Assembly: GCA_029550985.1 (NCBI GenBank)
Contig: JAKPGH010000211.1
Location: 1-7,067 of the forward strand
Direction of reading: 5' to 3'
Source of the DNA: Bacillota bacterium
GTDB taxonomy: Bacteria; Bacillota; Clostridia; Oscillospirales; Ruminococcaceae
Length of the DNA: 7,067 nucleotides
Shown here: piece after piece, positions 1 through 5,120 of the stretch
How positions within the stretch are numbered: position 1 is the stretch's first letter
Layout of the letters: each line of letters begins with the position of its first letter
Notes under the pieces: generated by a model
Database searches by the model: none
What the model saw: the letters and a program-made list of their open reading frames with translations, nothing else
What the model was told of the DNA's origin: nothing
Translations under genes and position numbers: made by a program

Positions 1-27
1 AAAGAGAATAATTACAATCTCTTTCAT
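1..27 (-). CDS. rnfA: RnfA, N-terminal fragment (runs off left edge)
   Basis: Only the first nine codons are visible, translating as MKEIVIILF. The ATG overlaps the TGA of rnfE in a 4-base ATGA (24-27), and a GGAGG ribosome binding site (37-41 on the plus strand as CCTCC) lies 9 bases upstream, inside the end of rnfE. In rnfCDGEAB operons rnfA follows rnfE, and RnfA proteins start with a short hydrophobic segment of this kind. RnfA is an integral membrane subunit that pairs with RnfE around an intramembrane iron-sulfur centre. The identification rests on gene order and the start, because the body of the protein is outside the window. Confidence 0.8.
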
Positions 28-710
28 GCGTTACAGCCTCCTTCCGCTTTTTGGGCGCGACCGCAAGCCGCGGCGGCGGGGCAGCCCTCGCAGCCAAAGC
101 TCTTCCGCTTGACTCCCTTGCCCTTGGTCAGACGGTTGACCAGCGCAATGGTGGAACCGAAGACAAAGAAGCCTCCGGGGGCCAGCAGGAAAATGGACAT
201 GGGGTCGATGTTGTGAATCTGCACGCCAAAGACACTGCCGGAACCCAGAAATTCCCGGACGCAGCCGATAAAGGTAACGGCGAGGGTAAATCCAAGGCCC
301 ATGCCGAGGCCGTCCAGAGCGCTGTCTATGACGCTGTTTTTGTTGGCGAACATTTCGGCCCGGCCCAGAATGATGCAGTTTACCACAATCAACGGCAGAA
401 AGATACCCAAAGCCTCGTAGATGCTCTGGAAATAGGCCTGCACGAAGAGCTGCACCACGGTGACCAGACCTGCAATCACGACGATGTAACAGGGAATGCG
501 GACCTTTTCGGGAATGATGTTTTTGAGCATCGAAATCAGGATGTTGGAGAACACCAGCACCACTGTCGCGGCAATTCCCATGCCAATGCCGTTGATGGCC
601 ATGGTGGAGACCGCCAGCGTCGGGCAGGTACCCAGTACCAGCACCAGCGTGGGATTTTCCTTGATAATGCCGTTGGTCAGAATACTCAGCTTGCTTTTTT
701 TCTGTTCCAT
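24..710 (-). CDS. rnfE: RnfE, membrane subunit of Rnf ferredoxin:NAD+ oxidoreductase
   Basis: This 228-residue integral membrane protein belongs to the RnfA/RnfE/NqrD/NqrE family and forms part of the electron and ion path of the Rnf complex. It begins with a short polar stretch, then the family segment around GTCPTLAV (residues 27-34), several hydrophobic helices, the VNCIILGRAE motif (110-119) and a glycine-rich DGLGMGLGFT stretch (133-142). Cys29 and Cys112 match the cysteines that in NqrD-type proteins hold an intramembrane [2Fe-2S] cluster. The C-terminus is unusual: after the last helix and a basic linker there are four more cysteines (207, 210, 216, 226). The start at 710 lies 17 bases after the rnfG stop, with a purine-rich but weak ribosome binding site. 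The stop overlaps the rnfA start by 4 bases. Identity is very secure; the role of the tail is unknown. Confidence 0.96.
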   Translation of the reverse strand: MEQKKSKLSILTNGIIKENPTLVLVLGTCPTLAVSTMAINGIGMGIAATVVLVFSNILISMLKNIIPEKVRIPCYIVVIAGLVTVVQLFVQAYFQSIYEALGIFLPLIVVNCIILGRAEMFANKNSVIDSALDGLGMGLGFTLAVTFIGCVREFLGSGSVFGVQIHNIDPMSIFLLAPGGFFVFGSTIALVNRLTKGKGVKRKSFGCEGCPAAAACGRAQKAEGGCNA

Positions 711-727
711 ACTCGCCTGCCCCTTTC

Positions 728-1267
728 TTATGGATTCATATCCTTGAGCTGCTCATAAGCTTTTTGGGCGGCTCGCAGAGAATTTTTCAGCGCGTTGCTG
801 GTCTTGGTCGCACCGGAAATGGAGTCCACCGAATCGGGGTCGCCCGCAAGCCCTACATATTTCTGCAGGTACGCGGGCTCGCCCACCCGGGAACCAAGGC
901 CCTTGGTTTCGTTGTTGGTCATCATTTTAATGCCCACAACCTTGCCTTCGGCATCCATGCCAATCATAAAGGGAACCTGGCCGTCGTAGCCTTTGGAGCT
1001 GGCCTGGAACACAAAGCCTGCTCCATTGTTGGCGCGGTAAGCTTCCGAGACTCCCTCGGGGAGCTGGACATCGTATTGGGTGAAATCGTCGGCGGCGGGC
1101 AATACCTCGACCCGGGCAAGCCTTGCCTTTTCCTGCTCCGCCCTTTCGATTTCCGCGTAAGTAATCTGATAGGTGGCGGCTACCGCCCAGGTAATCACCA
1201 GGCTGATGACACCCAGAATAATGACAGGGCCGATAAACCCGTCCCGGAATTTCTTAAAGTCTTTCAT
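728..1267 (-). CDS. rnfG: RnfG, FMN-binding subunit of Rnf complex
   Basis: A 179-residue subunit of the Rnf complex that carries covalently bound FMN on the outer face of the membrane. It has one N-terminal membrane helix (about residues 11-32) followed by a soluble FMN-binding domain. The flavinylation motif is intact: Asp148-x-x-Ser151-Gly152-Ala153-Thr154, so Thr154 is the expected attachment site for FMN transferred by ApbE. The stretch TNNETKGLGSRV (117-128) is also typical of the RnfG/NqrC family. Length is close to the usual 180-210 residues. The ATG overlaps the rnfD TGA by 4 bases (1264-1267), and a GGAGG site sits 9 bases upstream inside rnfD, so translation is probably coupled. 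No ApbE gene is visible in this window. Confidence 0.96.
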   Translation of the reverse strand: MKDFKKFRDGFIGPVIILGVISLVITWAVAATYQITYAEIERAEQEKARLARVEVLPAADDFTQYDVQLPEGVSEAYRANNGAGFVFQASSKGYDGQVPFMIGMDAEGKVVGIKMMTNNETKGLGSRVGEPAYLQKYVGLAGDPDSVDSISGATKTSNALKNSLRAAQKAYEQLKDMNP

Positions 1268-2238
1268 GCCTTTTTGCCTCCTTCCGCGCCCAGTGCTTTG
1301 ATGCGGGTGAGGTTGTCAATGTGCGGAGTGACGATGTTCATGATGAGGATGGCAAAGCTGACGCCTTCGGGATAGGAACCGTACAGGCGGATGATCACCG
1401 TCAGAACACCGGCGCCGATTCCGAAAATCAGACGCCCAAGCTCGGTGGTGGGAGTGGTGACATAGTCGGTACCCATAAAGATGGCGCCCAGCATGACGCC
1501 GCCCGCCAGAATGTGGAAGACAGGGTCGGCGCCCAGCAGCCAGCTCAGCACAAAGACCGTTCCAATAAAGGCCAGCGGTTCGGTGACGGTGATCACCTTG
1601 CGGGCCACCAGATAGACAAATCCAATCAGCAGTGCCAGCGTGCAGGTTTCACCCAGGGAACCGCCGATTTTGCCGAGGAACATATCAAGATAACTGGGCA
1701 GCGCAATAACCTCAGCGGTGGCCGAAGAAGAGGCGTCCACACCGGCAGCCATCGCGCCGACAACACCCAACGGAGTGGGGCCGGTAACCGCATCGGCGCT
1801 CAGGGGCACGGGCCAGTTGGTCATGGGGGTGGCAAAGGAAACAAGAAGGACAATACGCCCCACAATGGCAGGGTTGGCGAAGTTCTTGCCAAGGCCGCCG
1901 AACAGCTGCTTGACAATCACAATGGACACAAAGCAGCCGATGACCGCCATCCACAGGGGAATACTGGAGGGCAGGTTAAAGGCAAGGAGCAAACCGGTGA
2001 CCGCAGCGGAAAGGTCTCCAATGGTCATATCCAAATGCATCAGCTTGCGATAAAGATACTCGAACAAAACGCTGGCTCCCACACAGACCGCGGACACCAG
2101 CAGAGCCCGGGGACCAAACCAAATGACAGAAGCAATCAGGGCTGGACACAGGGCAATCAGAACATCCAGCATGATGCTGCGGGTGGTATCCTTCGCACGG
2201 ATATGGGGCGAGGAGGTGATGACCAAATTTTGCGTCAT
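1264..2238 (-). CDS. rnfD: RnfD, flavin-carrying membrane subunit of Rnf complex
   Basis: A 324-residue polytopic membrane protein of the RnfD/NqrB family; it carries flavin and helps couple electron transfer to ion movement. Family hallmarks are SSPHIRAKDTT near the N-terminus (9-19), GKNFANPAIVGR (117-128), TDYVTTPTTELGR (257-269) and YPEGVSFAILIMN (289-301). The flavinylation site reads Asp149-Ala-Val-Thr-Gly-Pro154-Thr155-Pro-Leu-Gly; most members have Ala where Pro154 is, and Thr155 is the likely FMN attachment residue. I start at 2238, not at the in-frame ATG at 2265. The latter would place the AAGGAGG ribosome binding site (GGAGG at 2250-2254) inside the gene, whereas from 2238 the protein begins MTQNLVITSSPHIR as expected. 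It starts one base after the rnfC stop codon. Confidence 0.95.
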   Translation of the reverse strand: MTQNLVITSSPHIRAKDTTRSIMLDVLIALCPALIASVIWFGPRALLVSAVCVGASVLFEYLYRKLMHLDMTIGDLSAAVTGLLLAFNLPSSIPLWMAVIGCFVSIVIVKQLFGGLGKNFANPAIVGRIVLLVSFATPMTNWPVPLSADAVTGPTPLGVVGAMAAGVDASSSATAEVIALPSYLDMFLGKIGGSLGETCTLALLIGFVYLVARKVITVTEPLAFIGTVFVLSWLLGADPVFHILAGGVMLGAIFMGTDYVTTPTTELGRLIFGIGAGVLTVIIRLYGSYPEGVSFAILIMNIVTPHIDNLTRIKALGAEGGKKA

Positions 2239-2239
2239 G

Positions 2240-3580
2240 TTATTTCTTTCCTCCTTCTTTGGCATTCTGCTCCTGCATCCACTTGCGCAGCCGTGCCTTG
2301 GCCAAACGGTTGGTTTGCACTAGTTGACGCTTTGCAGGACATACGTATGAGCAGCAACCGCATTCGATGCAGAGGTTGACTTTATACTCCTGAAGCCCCT
2401 GGTAATCGTCTTTGAGGAAGGCTTCTTCCATGCGCAGAGGCATCAATTTCACAGGGCAGGAACGCACGCAGCGCCCGCAGCGAATGCAGGGCGTTTCGGG
2501 CTGGGTTTCCGCCAGGGATTCGTCAAAGGCCAGAATGGCGTTGTTGTTTTTAAGAATCGGATAAGTATCGTCATACAGCGCAGTGCCCATCATAGGACCA
2601 CCCATCAGCAGTTTGCGGGGCTCTTTGGCGTAGCCGCCGCAGAAATCGATGACATCTTTAATGGGGGTGCCGATGAGGGCCTCCACGTTTTGCGGCTTGG
2701 CAATGGCGCCTCCGTCCACCGTCACACATTTGGTGATGAGAGGAATTCCCTCTTTGAGATAAAGGGCCAGGTGCGCAATGGTGGTGATGTTGCTGACAAT
2801 GCAGTTGACGTCGGCGGGCAGTTTGCCTTCGGGAACGACCCGGCCGGTGGTCTCATAAATCAGCACCTTTTCAGCGCCCTGGGGATAACGGGACGGAAGG
2901 GGCTGCACCTTCACACCGGGCAAGCCTTTGGCCAGTTCCTGCATTCTGGCAATGCCCTTGGGCTTGTTCTCCTCAATGGCGATGATGCAGTTGGGAATAT
3001 CTAAGTACTTCATCACGGCCTGGATGCCCATCATGACATCCTCTCCCCGCTCCATCATGGTGCGGTAGTCCGAGGTGATGTAGGGCTCGCATTCGGCGCC
3101 GTTGATGATTAAAGTATCGACCTCGTTCAAATTCCGCGGGTTGAACTTGATATGGGTGGGGAAACCAGCGCCTCCCAAACCTACCAGGCCGGCATTCCGC
3201 ACGGCCGCCAGAAAGCTGGCCCGGTCGGTCACCTGGGGCTTTTTCACGCTTTCGTGATAGGTTTGCTGTTTGTCGGTTTCAATCACCACGGTCTTGGTAC
3301 GAGTACCGTTGGGCATAATGATTTCTTCGATACCCGTCACCTTTCCTGACACGCTGGAGTGTACGGGGGCGCTGAGAAAGGCCGCGGAATCGCCAATCAC
3401 CTGTCCCACCTTCACCTCATCCCCCGGCTTTACCAGAACGTCGCAGGGGGGTCCCATGTGCTGGGACATACAAATAAACACTTTGTCTGGAACAGGCATC
3501 TTTTGCGTTGCACAGTCCATCGTGTTTTTGCAATGAGGAGCCCGGACTCCCTTGAGCCGCTTGTCAAAGATGCTCAACAA
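2240..3580 (-). CDS. rnfC: RnfC, NADH/FMN and 4Fe-4S peripheral subunit of Rnf complex
   Basis: A 446-residue cytoplasmic subunit where NAD+ is reduced by electrons from ferredoxin. Visible domains in order: an N-terminal RnfC segment with a barrel-sandwich (biotinyl-like) part (VKPGDEVKVGQVIGD, 50-64; APVHSSVSGKV, 71-81); the FMN/NADH-binding fold with GLGGAGFPTHIK (134-145) and NGAECEPY; an SLBB-type region; and a C-terminal ferredoxin-like domain with two C-x2-C-x2-C-x3-C motifs (365/368/371/375 and 404/407/410/414) for two [4Fe-4S] clusters. The start is taken as TTG at 3580: AGGAGG (3588-3593) lies 7 bases upstream and the protein then begins like other RnfC proteins. A second TTG at 3577 is possible. 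The in-frame ATG at 3652 would add 24 hydrophobic residues and lacks family support. Extra cysteines 17, 23 and 37 are unusual. The last residues (EGGKK) are encoded by the rnfD ribosome binding site. Confidence 0.96.
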   Translation of the reverse strand: MLSIFDKRLKGVRAPHCKNTMDCATQKMPVPDKVFICMSQHMGPPCDVLVKPGDEVKVGQVIGDSAAFLSAPVHSSVSGKVTGIEEIIMPNGTRTKTVVIETDKQQTYHESVKKPQVTDRASFLAAVRNAGLVGLGGAGFPTHIKFNPRNLNEVDTLIINGAECEPYITSDYRTMMERGEDVMMGIQAVMKYLDIPNCIIAIEENKPKGIARMQELAKGLPGVKVQPLPSRYPQGAEKVLIYETTGRVVPEGKLPADVNCIVSNITTIAHLALYLKEGIPLITKCVTVDGGAIAKPQNVEALIGTPIKDVIDFCGGYAKEPRKLLMGGPMMGTALYDDTYPILKNNNAILAFDESLAETQPETPCIRCGRCVRSCPVKLMPLRMEEAFLKDDYQGLQEYKVNLCIECGCCSYVCPAKRQLVQTNRLAKARLRKWMQEQNAKEGGKK

Positions 3581-3587
3581 CTGAATT

Positions 3588-3593
3588 CCTCCT
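3588..3593 (-). promoter_or_regulatory. Ribosome binding site that fixes the TTG start of rnfC
   Basis: The minus strand reads AGGAGG here, seven bases before TTG-TTG-AGC. No ATG lies at a usable distance, so this site decides in favour of a TTG start at 3580 (or 3577). Confidence 0.8.
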
Positions 3594-3626
3594 CTGATTT
3601 GCTGAATTGCTGATATATAAAAGGCA

Positions 3627-3654
3627 ATTTTAACACTAAATGAGATGAGCAAAA
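3627..3654 (-). promoter_or_regulatory. Weak candidate internal promoter before rnfC
   Basis: The 86-base gap between the Gx-family gene and rnfC is AT-rich. On the minus strand it contains an extended -10 (TGT followed by TAAAAT at 3632-3627) and, 16 bases upstream, a poor -35 (TTTTGC at 3654-3649). It could give rnfC and the following genes extra transcription independent of the upstream gene. The -35 match is poor and the region may be only spacer. Confidence 0.3.
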
Positions 3655-3666
3655 CGTCCTACAAGC

Positions 3667-4191
3667 CTATTGATTTGCAGAAGGCTCAGTCCGAAAAGGG
3701 GCCAGAACAGTGAACAAGTTACGCAATAAAACCGCAGTCAGCGCCCCGACCAGGACACCAACGGCGGCAAGAACTGGAAGATAATACCAAAACAATACAC
3801 TTTCTCCCAGCAGCAGCGCAGCACAAATCAGTTGCCCGATATTGTGGGCAACTGCTCCTCCAATGCTGATGGCGGTATAGTGGTCCTGCCGGAAGACAAA
3901 GCGACGCAGCACTACCATAACCGTAATGGAAAGCAGTCCACCAGAAAGGCTTAGCAGCGCACCACTCATTCCCCGGGTCATCAGCACAAACAATGCCTTG
4001 AGCACCCCCAACAGGTATGCTTGTCCTGCTCCCATTGCGTAGACGCAGTACATCACCACGATGTTGGAAAGCCCCAATTTCACTCCGGGGACTGGGACAG
4101 GAATCGGCACCATTCCCTCCAAAAAAGAAAGGGCAAGGGCAAGCGCAAATAGAATTCCTGTCAATGCAACCCGGCGGGAAGGCCCATTCAT
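3667..4191 (-). CDS. Gx transporter family (Hpre_diP_synt_I) membrane protein
   Basis: A 174-residue hydrophobic protein with about five to six membrane helices. The segment PGVKLGLSNIVVMYCVY (about 35-51) and the glycine/serine-rich stretch around GALLSLSGGLLS match the family often labelled 'heptaprenyl diphosphate synthase component I' or 'Gx transporter'. These proteins look like substrate-binding membrane components related to ECF-type S proteins; the synthase label is doubtful because no catalytic prenyltransferase motif is present. Substrate is unknown. I choose ATG at 4191, with GAAGGTGA (4197-4204) as ribosome binding site. An in-frame GTG at 4200 would touch that site directly. It is the first gene after a strong promoter and precedes rnfC by 86 bases, so it is probably the lead gene of the rnf operon. 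From memory, this family recurs beside rnf and flavin-transfer genes in Firmicutes, suggesting a role linked to Rnf or its cofactors (inference). Confidence 0.85.
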   Translation of the reverse strand: MNGPSRRVALTGILFALALALSFLEGMVPIPVPVPGVKLGLSNIVVMYCVYAMGAGQAYLLGVLKALFVLMTRGMSGALLSLSGGLLSITVMVVLRRFVFRQDHYTAISIGGAVAHNIGQLICAALLLGESVLFWYYLPVLAAVGVLVGALTAVLLRNLFTVLAPFRTEPSANQ

Positions 4192-4222
4192 ATCATTCAC
4201 CTTCTTTGCCGAAACCCTTCAC

Positions 4223-4251
4223 ATTTTAGCACATTCTACACTTAGTTGCAA
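4223..4251 (-). promoter_or_regulatory. Probable sigma-A promoter of the Gx-rnfCDGEA operon
   Basis: On the minus strand the -35 is TTGCAA (4251-4246, 4 of 6 consensus bases). The spacer is exactly 17 bases and the -10 is TAAAAT (4228-4223, 5 of 6), preceded by TGC to give an extended -10. Transcription would start near 4216, leaving a leader of about 25 bases before the ATG at 4191. This is the best promoter match in the window. Confidence 0.75.
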
Positions 4252-4254
4252 TGA

Positions 4255-4292
4255 TTGGTAAGCATTTAACGTGTTTGGTGCATTTTTCACAA
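4255..4292. promoter_or_regulatory. Two tandem Rex-like operator candidates upstream of the rnf promoter
   Basis: Site 1 (4255-4272, plus strand) reads TTGGTAA-GCAT-TTAACGT and matches 11 of 14 defined positions of the clostridial Rex operator TTGTTAA-N4-TTAACAA. Site 2 (4275-4292) reads TTGGTGC-ATTT-TTCACAA; its right half is a perfect match to the TTCACAA half-site of Bacillus-type Rex but its left half is poor. The two begin with the same TTGGT and are offset by 20 bases, about two helical turns. They lie just upstream of the -35. Rex senses the NADH/NAD+ ratio, which would suit an NAD+-reducing complex, but this is inference from sequence likeness only. Confidence 0.35.
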
Positions 4293-4503
4293 ACTCATCC
4301 CGTTGAACCGCGGAATTTTAACGTCCATTCGCATGTTGCTCTAACAGAACCCATTCTAGAATGATTCCAGAACCGCCTAACCTCGCCGACAGGGATATTA
4401 TAATATCCATACTTTGGAAAGTATACCAAATTGCGAAGCAATCCAAGTAAAAAATTTCCGGTTTCTTTGTGATACGTTCAGCCATGTTGTGATTTTTCAC
4501 AAA
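4282..4503. repeat. 12-base direct repeat pair flanking an AT-rich spacer
   Basis: ATTTTTCACAAA occurs at 4282-4293 and again at 4492-4503, exactly 210 bases apart, and the match stops cleanly at both ends. The enclosed 198 bases hold no convincing gene but several palindromes. The right copy is part of a hairpin (TTGTGA at 4487-4492, TCACAA at 4497-4502). Either the copies are related binding sites, or they bracket an inserted non-coding element; no clear terminal inverted repeats support the latter. Confidence 0.45.
4352..4442. repeat. Cluster of four palindromes in the rnf upstream region
   Basis: Within 91 bases there are: a perfect 12-base palindrome CATTCTAGAATG (4352-4363); a perfect 16-base palindrome GGATATTATAATATCC (4393-4408); directly abutting it ATACTTT-GG-AAAGTAT (4409-4424, 7-base arms); and ATTGC-GAA-GCAAT (4430-4442). 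The 16-base palindrome contains a perfect TATAAT on each strand (minus 4402-4397, plus 4399-4404), though neither has a good -35. The cluster could be operator sites, a structured RNA element or a remnant repeat. The symmetry is directly visible; the function is unknown. Confidence 0.6.
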
Positions 4504-4515
4504 AACGTTTGGACA

Positions 4516-4549
4516 TAAGAAGAGCCCGCCTTCTGCGAAAGGCGGGCTC
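4516..4549 (-). terminator. Intrinsic terminator after the efp operon
   Basis: An 11-base-pair perfect GC-rich stem (GAGCCCGCCTT at 4522-4532 with its complement at 4539-4549) encloses a 6-base loop. On the minus strand it is followed by TTCTTA, a short T-rich tract. It begins about 20 bases after the stop codon of the histidine-rich protein gene, the right place to end the efp transcript and insulate the rnf operon. Confidence 0.85.
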
Positions 4550-4568
4550 CACAGCCCAACAAGTGAGC

Positions 4569-5087
4569 TTATTCCTCATCTTTCGAATCTTCGATCTCTG
4601 ATTCGTCCAGTTTGCCGTCCAGGTCAAACTCCAGTAGCTCGCCGCAGCTGGGGCAGGTAATCTGACCTTCGTCCAGCATATCCTCGTCCACACAAATGAC
4701 GTCGGAACAGGAAGGGCAAGTTACCTCGTACAGCTCCCCTTCGAAGGGATCATCGACATCATCGTCATCTTCGAAGTCATGATGGTGGTGATGATGATGG
4801 TGGTGATGATGTCCGTGATGCCGACCGTGACCGCAGCAACCGTCCTCCTCATCATCCTCCTCGTCGTCCCCATAGAGGTCTTCCATGATTTCTTCCAGGT
4901 CTTCATCCATGGATTCGAGCTGTTCGCCAAGGAGAGCGAAACCTTCCCCCGTATCAGCAAGGGTCAGCACCACATCATCCAAAATATCGATGATCAGCTT
5001 GATGATCTTGCCCTCTTTGGTGACGTCATCCACGCCCAGCCCTTCGGCAAGACCCTTGAGGTACGCTACTTTTTCCTGTAATTCCAT
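4569..5087 (-). CDS. CD1247-family N-terminal domain protein, His-rich with zinc ribbon
   Basis: A 172-residue soluble, strongly acidic protein. The N-terminus (MELQEKVAYLKGLAEGLG...) resembles the conserved helical domain of Firmicutes proteins named after Clostridioides difficile CD1247; function is not established. Residues 1-72 look helical. The middle is low-complexity: acidic residues (60-82), then Cys84-Cys85, GHGRHHG and an uninterrupted run of 11 histidines (93-103), then more acidic residues. The C-terminal third is a zinc ribbon with two CPSC knuckles (124-127 and 145-148). The histidines use both CAT and CAC codons, so the tract is not a fresh single-codon expansion. ATG at 5087 has AAGGAG 6 bases upstream. 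It lies 33 bases behind efp and before a terminator, so it is cotranscribed with efp. The histidine tract suggests binding of Zn2+ or Ni2+ (inference). Family membership is recalled from the N-terminus and layout. Confidence 0.88.
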   Translation of the reverse strand: MELQEKVAYLKGLAEGLGVDDVTKEGKIIKLIIDILDDVVLTLADTGEGFALLGEQLESMDEDLEEIMEDLYGDDEEDDEEDGCCGHGRHHGHHHHHHHHHHHDFEDDDDVDDPFEGELYEVTCPSCSDVICVDEDMLDEGQITCPSCGELLEFDLDGKLDESEIEDSKDEE

Positions 5088-5120
5088 GTTTTTCTCCTTC
5101 CAATCGGCAGGTGGGACTAG

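Noticed and set aside
51..758. Long plus-strand reading frame opposite rnfE
   Set aside because: Low-complexity, His/Gln/Asp-rich translation typical of the antisense of a GC-biased membrane-protein gene; no promoter or ribosome binding site.
2239..2265. Upstream ATG start for rnfD
   Set aside because: It would put the strong AAGGAGG site inside the coding region and add nine residues not seen in the family.
1321..2379. 352-codon plus-strand reading frame opposite rnfD and the end of rnfC
   Set aside because: Composition is His/Gln/Gly-rich with no domain pattern, and the opposite strand holds an unmistakable RnfD and RnfC.
4340..4381. GCCTAAC (4375-4381) and nearby GTTAG on the other strand as a possible integron attC site
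   Set aside because: No correctly placed pair of R' and R'' boxes, no integrase and no cassette-like gene.
4318..4500. A 60-codon minus-strand reading frame (GTG start) between the efp terminator and the rnf promoter
   Set aside because: There is no ribosome binding site before the GTG or the next ATG, codon use is more AT-rich and unlike the neighbours, and the frame runs through the palindrome cluster. More likely chance; a protein search of its 60 residues would settle it.
4487..4502. TTGTGA-N4-TCACAA dyad resembling a CRP, FNR or Rex site
   Set aside because: Spacing is wrong: CRP and Bacillus-type Rex have six bases between TGTGA and TCACA, and FNR has a different half-site. It is far from the rnf promoter and may only be a second hairpin after the terminator.
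4779..5081. Plus-strand reading frame rich in Met and Val opposite the His-rich gene
   Set aside because: The Met/Val run is simply the complement of the CAT/CAC histidine codons.
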